The translations under genes were made by a program, and so were the position numbers. Below, in pieces: positions 52,701 to 59,848 of a stretch of DNA of 64,000 bases; within the stretch, counting starts at the first letter, position 1, and each line of letters starts with the position of its first letter. This DNA comes from an uncultured Muribaculaceae bacterium (lineage in GTDB: Bacteria > Bacteroidota > Bacteroidia > Bacteroidales > Muribaculaceae). The notes under the pieces are model-generated. The model did no database searches. It saw only the letters and a list, made by a program, of their open reading frames with translations, and had not been told where the DNA came from. The DNA lies in NCBI GenBank assembly GCA_934661195.1, contig CAKUJD010000003.1, forward strand, positions 124,001 to 188,000, given 5' to 3'.

Positions 52701-53309
52701 ATGTTTTCAGGAATAGTAGAAGAAGCGGCTCCGGTGGTGGCACTGCGCCGCGAGGCCGGCAACCTGCACCTGACGCTGAGGTGCTCGTTTGCCAGCGAAT
52801 TGAAGATTGACCAAAGCGTGGCCCACAACGGCGTGTGCCTGACGGTGGTGGACCTGCCGGGCGACGGCACCTACACCGTGACGGCCGTGCAGGAGACACT
52901 GGACCGCAGCAACCTGGGCGACCTCAAGGTGGGCGACGAGGTGAACCTCGAGCGCTCGATGCTGATGAACGGCCGCCTCGACGGCCACATAGTGCAGGGC
53001 CATGTGGACCAGACGGCAGTGTGCACAGGCGTGACAGAAGAAGACGGCAGCTGGCGCTACGCATTCAGCTACGATGCCAGCCCCGAGATGGCGCGCCGCG
53101 GATATGTGACGGTGGAGAAAGGCAGCGTGACGGTGAACGGCACCAGCCTGACCGTGTGCAACTCGCGCCCCGACGGCTTTGAAGTGGCCATCATCCCCTA
53201 CACCCACGACCACACCAACTTTCACCAGATAGCCAAGGGCTCCCGCGTGAACCTGGAGTTTGACATCATAGGCAAATACATTGCCCGCATGATGGAGTTC
53301 AACTCATAA
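52701..53309 (+). CDS. ribE: Riboflavin synthase, alpha chain
   Basis: 202-residue trimeric enzyme that dismutates two lumazines to riboflavin. It begins with the diagnostic MFSGIVEEAAPVV and has two similar lumazine-binding barrels (first with SVAHNGVCLTVVD, second with GSVTVNGTSLTVC), the repeat GHIVQGHVDQT between them and a C-terminal trimer helix. It leads a run of four genes: ribE, phosphoesterase (9 bp gap), upxY (overlapping) and acyltransferase (10 bp gap). Confidence 0.96.
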   Translation: MFSGIVEEAAPVVALRREAGNLHLTLRCSFASELKIDQSVAHNGVCLTVVDLPGDGTYTVTAVQETLDRSNLGDLKVGDEVNLERSMLMNGRLDGHIVQGHVDQTAVCTGVTEEDGSWRYAFSYDASPEMARRGYVTVEKGSVTVNGTSLTVCNSRPDGFEVAIIPYTHDHTNFHQIAKGSRVNLEFDIIGKYIARMMEFNS

Positions 53310-53318
53310 CCCCAGGCG

Positions 53319-53846
53319 ATGAAAAAGATAGGCATCATAAGCGACACACACTCGTATTGGGACGACCGCTACGCCGAGCACTTCAGCGGCTGCGACGAGA
53401 TATGGCACGCCGGCGACATTGGCAACGAGCTGGTGGCCGACCGCCTGGCAGCCCTTGCGCCGGTGCTGCGGGCCGTGTATGGCAACGCCGACGGCGGCGA
53501 GCTGCGCCACAGGTTTAAGGAGATGGAGATTTTCACCACCGAGGGCGTGAAGGTGGTGCTGACGCACATAGGCGGCTACCCGGGCCGCTATGCGCCCGGC
53601 ATACGCAGCCGCCTGATGCTGTCGCAGCCCAAGCTGCTGGTGTGCGGCCACAGCCACATACTCAAGGTGATTCCCGACCGGCAGCTGGGAGTGCTCACCA
53701 TCAACCCCGGGGCCGCGGGACGGCAGGGATGGCAAAAGGTGCGCACACTGATGCTGCTCACCCTCGACGAGGGCAAGATAGCCGGCGCGCAGGTGATAGA
53801 ACTGGCAAGCGACCCGCAAGGGCTGCACGGAGGAGTGATAGGGTGA
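53319..53846 (+). CDS. YfcE/MJ0936-type metallophosphoesterase
   Basis: 175-residue cytoplasmic calcineurin-like phosphoesterase. Metal motifs are IGIISDTHSYWD (about 4-15), EIWHAGDIGN, VYGNADGGELRH, LTHIGGYPG and VCGHSHILK, complete and in order. Related proteins hydrolyse phosphodiesters in vitro; the physiological target is unknown. Its stop codon overlaps the GTG start of upxY (GTGA), which implies translational coupling. Confidence 0.93.
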   Translation: MKKIGIISDTHSYWDDRYAEHFSGCDEIWHAGDIGNELVADRLAALAPVLRAVYGNADGGELRHRFKEMEIFTTEGVKVVLTHIGGYPGRYAPGIRSRLMLSQPKLLVCGHSHILKVIPDRQLGVLTINPGAAGRQGWQKVRTLMLLTLDEGKIAGAQVIELASDPQGLHGGVIG

Positions 53847-54406
53847 ACGACGACAACCGACAAACGGCAACTGGCGGCGCTGAGGGCCGCAAGGTGTGGT
53901 ATGCCCTGCGGGTGACCTACAACCGCGAGATGAAGGTGAAGGCCGACCTCGACAGCAAGGGCATTGAAAACTTCGTGCCCATGACGTGCCGCGCAGTGGA
54001 GCGCGACGGACGCCTGGTGAAGCGGCTGGTGCCCAGCGTGCACAACTTGATATTCGTGCACATCGAGCCCGAGCGCATGCGCGCCTACAAGCAGGCCACC
54101 GCCATGCCCGTGCGCTACATAATGGACGCCGAGCGGCGCCACCCGGTGACGGTGCCCGCCGACCAGATGGAGAGCTTCATAGCCGTGGCCGGCACGCTCA
54201 GCGAGCAGCTCATCTACCTCACGCCCAAGCCGGGCGACTTCAGCAAGGGCGACCGCGTGCGCATACTGGGCGGCCCGTTTAAGGGAGCCGTGGGCCGATT
54301 TGTGCGCGTCAAGGGCGACCGCCGCGTGGTGGTGTGCATCAACGGCGTGGTGGCGGTGGCCACCACATTCATCCACCCCTCGCTGATTGAGAAACTAAAC
54401 GACTAA
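53843..54406 (+). CDS. UpxY-type NusG-like transcription antiterminator
   Basis: 187-residue NusG paralogue. The N-terminal NGN domain opens KVWYALRVTYNREMKVKADL and contains FVPMTCRAVERDG, VPSVHNLIFVHIEPERM and PVRYIMDAERRHP; the C-terminal KOW domain is GDRVRILGGPFKGAVGRFVR. UpxY proteins bind RNA polymerase and let it read through a specific capsule operon. The GTG at 53843 overlaps the previous stop; the open frame extends far upstream but only as a shadow of the phosphoesterase gene. Unusually it is not first in a polysaccharide operon but third after ribE, and is followed by an acyltransferase. Confidence 0.9.
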   Translation: MNDDNRQTATGGAEGRKVWYALRVTYNREMKVKADLDSKGIENFVPMTCRAVERDGRLVKRLVPSVHNLIFVHIEPERMRAYKQATAMPVRYIMDAERRHPVTVPADQMESFIAVAGTLSEQLIYLTPKPGDFSKGDRVRILGGPFKGAVGRFVRVKGDRRVVVCINGVVAVATTFIHPSLIEKLND

Positions 54407-54416
54407 ACGATTAACA

Positions 54417-55547
54417 ATGACAACAACCATTCAACAGCAACCAACCACAGCAGCGGCGGCCGCTGCACCCAAGCGCCGCATCCCCTACTTCGACCTGATT
54501 AAGGGCGTGGCCATTTTCCTGGTGGTGATGGGCCACGCCCTCACCATGTGCATCCGCGGCATCGACTCGGCCTTTGTGTTCAAGCTCATAGCGCAGGTGC
54601 ACATGCCGCTGTTCTTCTTTGTGAGCGGATACTTCACCTTCAAAGCCACCAGTGACGGCGGCTGGGCCGCACCCAACCTGAAAAAGCGGTTTCTGCAACT
54701 GATGGTGCCATTCGTCACCATGAGCGCGCTGTGGACGCTTTACTTTCCGCACAGCGGCCTGCAGTCGCCGCTGGCCACCAACCTGCACGACCTCTACCAG
54801 TCGTACTGGAAAAGCGGCTACTGGTTCACGCTGTGCCTGTTTGAGCTGATGCTCATCTACTGGCCGATGAGCCGGGTGCTGAGCCGCCTGCGCCGGGTGT
54901 GGCAGCAGGTTGCGGCGATGCTGGCGGTGTATGGCGTGCTGATAGCCCTCAGCGTGACGCTGGCCGATGAGGACGCCAACGTGGACTGGGCTGGCTTCGG
55001 GCTGCTGGCGCAATTCTACCCCGTGTTTATGATCGGCGCCATGGCCCACCGCCTGCGCGACAGATTTGAGCGGCTGCGCCGCAAGCAGTGGTGTCTCACA
55101 GCCTCGATAGTGGGCTTCGGCGCGCTGTGGTATGCGCTGGTGTACCCGTGGGACATGCCGTGGGGCGAATGCACAGCAGCGGTGACATCCATCAGCTTTG
55201 CGGCCATGCCGCTGATGCACTTCGCCCTTGTGGTGGTGGCGCTGTCTTTGGTTGAACCATGGAGCGAGCGCCAGTATGCGCCAGGCGTGCGCCCCAATGC
55301 GGCCACCCGCTTCTTCCACCTGCTGGGCAACGAGAGCCTGGGCATATACTTGTGCCACTACTTCTTTCTGTTTCCGCTCACCGCACTGCAAGAGCCCATG
55401 CGCCAGCTGGGGCTGCAGGCAGTGCCGCTCACCGTGGTGGCCGCCGCAGTGGCGCTGGCTGTGACCGCCGCCACACTGCTGGCCATAGCCGTGATAAAGC
55501 GCAGCCGCCTGCTGGCCTTCCTGCTGATTGGCCAAAGCCTTAAATAA
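54417..55547 (+). CDS. Membrane acyltransferase, OafA/YrhL type (acyltransferase 3)
   Basis: 376-residue integral membrane protein with about ten hydrophobic segments. It opens with an Ala/Thr/Gln-rich cytoplasmic tail, then the family start YFDLIKGVAIFLVVMGHALT, where the His is catalytic, and continues with HMPLFFFVSGYFT, GYWFTLCLFELMLI and ESLGIYLCHYFFLFPL. Such enzymes O-acetylate surface polysaccharides or lipids. It lies 10 bp after upxY, in line with a polysaccharide-decoration role. The exact substrate is unknown. Confidence 0.88.
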   Translation: MTTTIQQQPTTAAAAAAPKRRIPYFDLIKGVAIFLVVMGHALTMCIRGIDSAFVFKLIAQVHMPLFFFVSGYFTFKATSDGGWAAPNLKKRFLQLMVPFVTMSALWTLYFPHSGLQSPLATNLHDLYQSYWKSGYWFTLCLFELMLIYWPMSRVLSRLRRVWQQVAAMLAVYGVLIALSVTLADEDANVDWAGFGLLAQFYPVFMIGAMAHRLRDRFERLRRKQWCLTASIVGFGALWYALVYPWDMPWGECTAAVTSISFAAMPLMHFALVVVALSLVEPWSERQYAPGVRPNAATRFFHLLGNESLGIYLCHYFFLFPLTALQEPMRQLGLQAVPLTVVAAAVALAVTAATLLAIAVIKRSRLLAFLLIGQSLK

Positions 55548-55585
55548 AAGCGGTGCGGCAGAGCCGCCGAAACGAAAAATTTGCG

Positions 55586-55593
55586 TAAGTTTG
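55586..55593 (+). promoter_or_regulatory. Promoter box of gmd
   Basis: TAAGTTTG at 55586-55593, about 30 bases before the gmd ATG. No TTG at the usual distance, so gmd may also be read from the ribE operon. Confidence 0.5.
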
Positions 55594-55622
55594 CAGTACA
55601 GAAACAAACATTCAAGCACTAT

Positions 55623-56711
55623 ATGAACGAGAACAACCAGAAAGTGGCGCTCATAACCGGCATCAACGGGCAGGACGGGTCGTATCTGGCCGAGCTGCTG
55701 CTGGCCAAGGGCTATGAGGTGCACGGCATAATCAGGCGCAGCAGCGCATTCAACACAGGCCGCATCGAGCATCTTTACCTTGACGAATGGGTGCGCGACA
55801 TGAGCCAGAAGCGGCTTGTGAACCTGCACTATGGCGACATGACCGACTCCAGTTCGCTGATACGCATAATCGAGCAGGTGAAGCCCGACGAGATCTACAA
55901 TCTGGCGGCGCAAAGCCACGTGAAGGTGTCGTTTGAAGTGCCCGAATACACAGCCGAGAGCGACGCACTGGGCACCCTGCGCCTACTGGAGGGCCTGCGC
56001 ATCACCCACCGCGAGAAGCTCACCAAGGTGTATCAGGCCAGTTCGGCCGAGCTGTTTGGCAAGGTGGACGACCGCAGCGTGGGGCAGAACGAGGGCACCC
56101 CATTCCACCCGCGCAGCCCTTATGCCTGTGCCAAGCTGTATTCATACTGGATAATGAAGAACTACCGCGAAAGCTACGGCATATTCGCGGCCAACGGCAT
56201 ACTGTTTAACCACGAGAGCGAGCGCCGCGGCGAGAACTTTGTGACGCGCAAAATCACCTTTGCGGCGGCCCGCATCATATGCGGCCTGCAAGACAAGCTT
56301 TACCTTGGCAACCTGGACGCAAGCCGCGACTGGGGCTATGCCAAAGACTACGTGGAGTGCATCTGGGCCATCATGCAGCAGCCCGAGGCGGGCGACTTTG
56401 TGATTGCCACGGGCGAGAGCCACACAGTGCGCGAGTTTTGCACACTGGCGTTCCACTACGCCGGCATCGAGCTTGAATGGCGCGGCAGCGGTGTGGACGA
56501 AAAGGGCGTGGACCGCGCCACGGGCAACGTGATAGTGGAGGTGAACCCAAAGTATCTGCGTCCGAGCGAGGTGGACTATCTGCGCGGCGACTCAAGCAAG
56601 GCACAGCGGCTGCTGGGCTGGAACCCGCACCGCACCCCATTCAACCGCCTTGTGAAGCGCATGGTGGACCACGACGTGCAGCACGTGCGCAAGCTCTATC
56701 ACCTCGATTAG
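55623..56711 (+). CDS. gmd: GDP-mannose 4,6-dehydratase
   Basis: 362-residue short-chain dehydrogenase that makes GDP-4-keto-6-deoxymannose, precursor of GDP-fucose or GDP-rhamnose. N-terminal NADP loop [20 protein letters not shown] (GxxGxxG), [29 protein letters not shown] with the catalytic Ser/Thr region, and YxxxK in [11 protein letters not shown]; then [16 protein letters not shown] and [18 protein letters not shown], all diagnostic. The ATG at 55623 is preferred to an upstream TTG. No GDP-fucose synthase gene follows; the next kilobase is repeats. Confidence 0.96.
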   Translation: MNENNQKVALITGINGQDGSYLAELLLAKGYEVHGIIRRSSAFNTGRIEHLYLDEWVRDMSQKRLVNLHYGDMTDSSSLIRIIEQVKPDEIYNLAAQSHVKVSFEVPEYTAESDALGTLRLLEGLRITHREKLTKVYQASSAELFGKVDDRSVGQNEGTPFHPRSPYACAKLYSYWIMKNYRESYGIFAANGILFNHESERRGENFVTRKITFAAARIICGLQDKLYLGNLDASRDWGYAKDYVECIWAIMQQPEAGDFVIATGESHTVREFCTLAFHYAGIELEWRGSGVDEKGVDRATGNVIVEVNPKYLRPSEVDYLRGDSSKAQRLLGWNPHRTPFNRLVKRMVDHDVQHVRKLYHLD

Positions 56712-56741
56712 TCCAAAAATCAGTTGTTTAACGTTTGGGCA

Positions 56742-56767
56742 GCACTGAAAGATTGATTTTTCAGTGC
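56742..56767 (+). terminator. Hairpin after gmd, possible terminator
   Basis: GCACTGAAA (56742-56750) pairs with TTTCAGTGC (56759-56767), loop of eight bases, no long T tract. The same GCACTGAAA core recurs at the edge of the repeat modules at 57178 and 63747. Confidence 0.45.
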
Positions 56768-56821
56768 AATTTGCCGCAAAAGCTATAGGCGACATTATCC
56801 CGTTTTAGGGATAAGATACGT

Positions 56822-56976
56822 GAGGCAGGTATGCAGCGCGGGCGTAGCGATAGCGAAGTCCGCGCGAAATGCCTGCTTTGTTGCCGCCTGTTGTCGCATT
56901 CCTGACGGAATGCCAATATTGGGTTACTGCTAAGCAGGCATTTCGCGTCGGCTGCGCCTCCGCAGCATACCTGCCT
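56822..56976. repeat. Inverted-repeat module in the repeat-rich gap after gmd
   Basis: An arm at 56822-56878 (GAGGCAGGTATGC ... GCGCGAAATGCCTGCT) and its inverted copy at 56932-56976 (AGCAGGCATTTCGCG ... GCATACCTGCC) enclose about 55 bases. The right arm plus CACATATCCAATCCCT recurs at 63410-63474 in the same orientation. Confidence 0.75.
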
Positions 56977-57156
56977 ACACATATCCAATCCCTCCGGGAT
57001 TGCCTCTTTTTCAGAGAACTCGGCATGCCGACCTACATGAAAAAGTGATTGCATTTGTGACGTTTGCCGCAAAAGCGCATGAATTGTGACATTGCTGATG
57101 CCATAGCCCAAAAGCACAACGTCACACTAAAACGCACAAAAATCAGCCATTTAGCG

Positions 57157-57276
57157 TAGGGACGCGGCATGCCGAGAGCACTGAAAATTTTATTCCTAAG
57201 CGGGATAAGGTTTAAAGTTGAGGGCAAAAAGATTAAAGAAACAGTCACTAAAAACCTGGTTTACAGACGCTTGCTG
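57157..57276. repeat. Module flanking the MITE-like element, copy 1
   Basis: Starts with TAGGGACGCGGCATGCCGAG and contains GCACTGAAA and GATAAGGTTTAAAGTTGAGG. It is repeated in inverted orientation at 63654-63769, always next to the 150-bp element. Confidence 0.75.
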
Positions 57277-57425
57277 TAGGGACGCGGCATGCCGCGTCCG
57301 ACGGGCGTAGCCCCCAGCACGAAAGCAAAATCACATCAAATACACCTCCATTGGCTGTGATTGTTTTTTTGCACAATCAATTGATTTGCAGTGATTTGCG
57401 TTGGACGTGGCATGCCACGTCCCTA
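57277..57425 (+). mobile_element. MITE-like element, copy 1 (149 bp)
   Basis: 23-base terminal inverted repeats at 57277-57299 and 57403-57425; each end is itself a palindrome of the form GGACGyGGCATGCCrCGTCC preceded or followed by the TAGGG/CCCTA edge. There is no coding capacity. It matches 63504-63653 in reverse orientation across its length. No target-site duplication is obvious. Confidence 0.75.
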
Positions 57426-57484
57426 CAGCATTCGTAGCTGTATGGTGCGCCCACAACTCGTTGGACTGCTACTTTTTCAGTGCT

Positions 57485-57628
57485 CTCGGCATGCCGCGTC
57501 CGACGGGCGCAGCCCTCCTCCAGCGCAAAAGCTAAATCACACCAAACAACCTGCATTGGCTGTAATTATTCACACATAGCCAATTGACTAATAGTAAATT
57601 GCAGCGTACGTAGCACGCCACGTCCCTA
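57485..57628 (+). mobile_element. MITE-like element, copy 2 (degenerate)
   Basis: Starts CTCGGCATGCCGCGTCCGAC, shares GACGGGCGCAGCCC, the AAATCACACCAAA and TGCATTGGCTGT segments with copy 1, and ends ACGCCACGTCCCTA. Same orientation as copy 1, 60 bp further on. Confidence 0.65.
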
Positions 57629-57659
57629 CATCTTCGGCAACTGCGGCCCATTTTCGTTG

Positions 57660-57708
57660 GGGTAACAAAAACAAGAAAGGCTAAGCAACTTGCGTTGTTT
57701 AGCCTTTT
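57660..57708 (-). terminator. Terminator after tRNA-Pro
   Basis: On the minus strand AAAGGCTAAACAAC (57708 down to 57695) pairs with GTTGCTTAGCCTTT (57689 down to 57676), followed by CTTGTTTTTGTTACC. Confidence 0.8.
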
Positions 57709-57715
57709 TGCAGTG

Positions 57716-57790
57716 TCGGGATGACTAGATTCGAACTAGCGACCCCACGCCCCCCAGACGTATACTCTAACCGGACTGAGCTACATCCCG
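57716..57790 (-). tRNA. tRNA-Pro (anticodon GGG)
   Basis: On the minus strand the acceptor 5' arm CGGGATG pairs with CATCCCG; the D arm is GCTC...GAGT; the anticodon loop is CTGGGGG with GGG at positions 34-36; the T arm is CTAG-TTCGAAT-CTAG. The discriminator is A and CCA is not encoded. Reads CCC and CCU. Confidence 0.95.
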
Positions 57791-57837
57791 AACTTGTGAT
57801 GCTTGCTTCGGAGTAACTTTCGTTCTCAAAAGCGATG

Positions 57838-57868
57838 CAAAGGTAGCACCATTTTTTTAATCTGTCAA
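57838..57868 (-). promoter_or_regulatory. Bacteroidetes-type promoter of tRNA-Pro
   Basis: On the minus strand TTG (complement of 57866-57868), 20-bp spacer, TACCTTTG (complement of 57838-57845), about 40 bases before the mature 5' end. Confidence 0.78.
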
Positions 57869-57908
57869 GAGATTTCGCGTTTTTTTTGCCAGGAGGGGCG
57901 TTTTTTTC

Positions 57909-58769
57909 TTATTTTGCGGGTTTCACAAGCGATCGCCACTGCATGAACTGCTTTGCCATTTCGGGATCGTGGTGATCGAAGAATAGGCTGCGGCGCTCGT
58001 CGAGAGCGGCTATCTGCTGCATGTCGGCCTCGGTGAGGGTGAAGTTGAGCGTGTCGAGGTTTTCGGCCATGCGCTCGCGGTGGGTGCTTTTTGGAATTAT
58101 TATCACACCGCTTTGCAGCAGCCAGCGCAGAGCCACCTGCGCCGCCGACTTGCCGTGACGCTTGCCAATCTCGACAAGCGCAGGGCATGAGAAAAGTCCG
58201 TTGCGCCCCTCGGCCAGCGGAGCCCAAGCCATGATGCGGGTGCCGATTTCGTCCATGTATTTGCGCGCCTGGCGCTGCTGGTTGAACACGTGCGTCTCCA
58301 CCTGATTGACCATAGGGGCAATCTCGACATTGGCCGCAAGGTCGATTAAATGGTCGGGATAGAAGTTGCTCACGCCAATGGCGCGCAACTTGCCCTGCCT
58401 GTAGGCTCGCTCCAAGTCGCGGTAGGCGCCATAGCGATCGCAAAACGGCTGGTGCAGCAGCATAAGGTCGATATAGTCGGTGCGCAGGCGGCGCAGACTT
58501 TCGTCGATGCTCTTCATAGTCTGCCCGTCGCCATAGTTGCTGATCCACACCTTCGACACGAGGAACAGCTCGCTGCGCGCTATGCCACTCTTTGTCCAGG
58601 CCTCGCCCACAGCCTCCTCGTTGTGGTAGGCCTGTGCGGTGTCGATCATTCGGTAGCCCACGCTCAGGGCGTCGGCCACACAGCGTTCGCACTCCTGCGG
58701 TGTGACCTGATACACACCGTAGCCCATTTGCGGCATTTCCACGCCGTTGCTTAAAGTTATTTTTTCCAT
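57909..58769 (-). CDS. Aldo/keto reductase
   Basis: 286-residue NADPH-dependent reductase of small aldehydes and ketones. The catalytic tetrad is visible: Asp and Tyr in GYRMIDTAQAYHNEEAVGEA (about 43-62), Lys in FLVSKVW and His in DLMLLHQPF. The ATG at 58769 (MEKITLSNGVEMPQMGYG) is the family start; the frame extends 19 codons upstream without homology. It is divergent from an AraC-type regulator 172 bp away, which may control it. A TAATTTTG box lies about 60 bases upstream. Confidence 0.95.
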   Translation of the reverse strand: MEKITLSNGVEMPQMGYGVYQVTPQECERCVADALSVGYRMIDTAQAYHNEEAVGEAWTKSGIARSELFLVSKVWISNYGDGQTMKSIDESLRRLRTDYIDLMLLHQPFCDRYGAYRDLERAYRQGKLRAIGVSNFYPDHLIDLAANVEIAPMVNQVETHVFNQQRQARKYMDEIGTRIMAWAPLAEGRNGLFSCPALVEIGKRHGKSAAQVALRWLLQSGVIIIPKSTHRERMAENLDTLNFTLTEADMQQIAALDERRSLFFDHHDPEMAKQFMQWRSLVKPAK

Positions 58770-58830
58770 AATGAACATGTATTTAATGTATAGACAACAA
58801 TCAATGCCAGACGGAAAGCCGCCCAATATG

Positions 58831-58838
58831 CAAAATTA
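58831..58838 (-). promoter_or_regulatory. Promoter box of the aldo/keto reductase
   Basis: TAATTTTG on the minus strand (complement of 58831-58838). The upstream element is not at the usual spacing, as expected for an activator-dependent promoter. Confidence 0.55.
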
Positions 58839-58929
58839 TGCATAAGACAGCAAAGTTGCATTTCACTTTTTTCGACAAAGTTTTCACTTTTTTCTATAAA
58901 ACTATTGTATTGAAATGCCTGTCCTGTAT

Positions 58930-58937
58930 TAATTTAG
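58930..58937 (+). promoter_or_regulatory. Near-consensus promoter box of the AraC-type regulator
   Basis: TAATTTAG at 58930-58937, with TTG at 58905-58907 (22-bp spacer). The ATG at 58942 begins four bases after the box, again implying almost no leader. Confidence 0.4.
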
Positions 58938-58941
58938 CAAC

Positions 58942-59799
58942 ATGGATAGGAACAAAATAGTGTGCTCGAGCAGTGCAGAGGCAATGAGCCGCATCAACAC
59001 GCGCGGCTGGTGCATCCACGCCGCGTGCATTGCGGGAGGCGGCTCAATGACCTACCGCAAGCACCGTGTGGGTTTTGAAGCCAACGACCTGCTCATTATC
59101 CCCTACCCCGAGCTCGTTGAGGGACTCACCTTCAGCCAAGGCACCGCAATTGAGTTTATGGCAGCTCCAGTCAGCTATCTCAACAGCCTGCTGCCTGCCA
59201 ACAACTATGGCATCAGCGGCCGGGTTAGCCTGTGGCATAATCCAGTGGTGAGGGCGACGCCGGCCGACGCAGCCGTGATGACGGCCGATCTGCGCGCAAT
59301 TGCCGCAAGACTTGCCACCGATGCCTCGCGGCCTTTCCGACGCCAAGCCATCGACGCGCTGGTGACGGTGTTGATCTACGACCTGTTTGCCTTTCACATG
59401 CTGAGCAACGGCGGCGACACGGTCAATGAGTCGGAAGCGTCGATAGTGCAGCGGTTTGTGGCCGACCTCGACTCCGGCCTGCCACGCACCATGCGATCGG
59501 TGTCGGCCTATGCCAGCCGCATAAGTGTGACGGCCAAATACCTCTCGGCCGCAGTGAAGCGCGCCACCGGCCTCACGGCCTCACAGATGATAACGCAGCG
59601 CGCACTGTCGATGATAGCGGACAGTCTAAGCAACACTAACCTCACAGCCTCGCAAATAGCCGCCGAGATGAATTTTGCCTCGGTGAGCTACTTCAGCCGC
59701 TATGTGCTGAAGCACTTGGGCGAGACACCCAGCAGCTTCAGGCGGCGTCTTGGGGGCGGCGGCAGCGAAGGATTTGGGCAGCATGATGGCACTAAGTGA
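58942..59799 (+). CDS. AraC-family transcriptional regulator
   Basis: 285 residues. The N-terminal half is a cupin-like sensor (FEANDLLIIPYPELVEGLTF); the C-terminal double helix-turn-helix at about 185-275 has SRISVTAKYLSAAVKRATG and the family ending FASVSYFSRYVLKHLGETPS. Divergent from the aldo/keto reductase, which such regulators commonly activate, so that enzyme is the likely target. The tail after the HTH is Gly-rich and poorly conserved. Its stop lies 10 bp before the promoter of the porin gene. Confidence 0.92.
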   Translation: MDRNKIVCSSSAEAMSRINTRGWCIHAACIAGGGSMTYRKHRVGFEANDLLIIPYPELVEGLTFSQGTAIEFMAAPVSYLNSLLPANNYGISGRVSLWHNPVVRATPADAAVMTADLRAIAARLATDASRPFRRQAIDALVTVLIYDLFAFHMLSNGGDTVNESEASIVQRFVADLDSGLPRTMRSVSAYASRISVTAKYLSAAVKRATGLTASQMITQRALSMIADSLSNTNLTASQIAAEMNFASVSYFSRYVLKHLGETPSSFRRRLGGGGSEGFGQHDGTK

Positions 59800-59809
59800 G
59801 CCCATTGTG

Positions 59810-59840
59810 TTGCGCAAGCGGCGGCAACGTTGTAACTTTG
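59810..59840 (+). promoter_or_regulatory. Bacteroidetes-type promoter of the putative porin
   Basis: TTG at 59810-59812, 20-bp spacer, TAACTTTG at 59833-59840; the ATG at 59849 begins eight bases after the box. Confidence 0.75.
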
Positions 59841-59848
59841 CAACCGAT

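Noticed and set aside
53642..53842. Longer start for the UpxY-type gene
   Set aside because: The extension is an out-of-frame reading of the phosphoesterase gene; similarity to NusG begins shortly after the GTG at 53843.
53843..56711. Complete capsule biosynthesis locus
   Set aside because: Only an UpxY-like regulator, one acyltransferase and gmd are present; no glycosyltransferases, flippase or polymerase follow.
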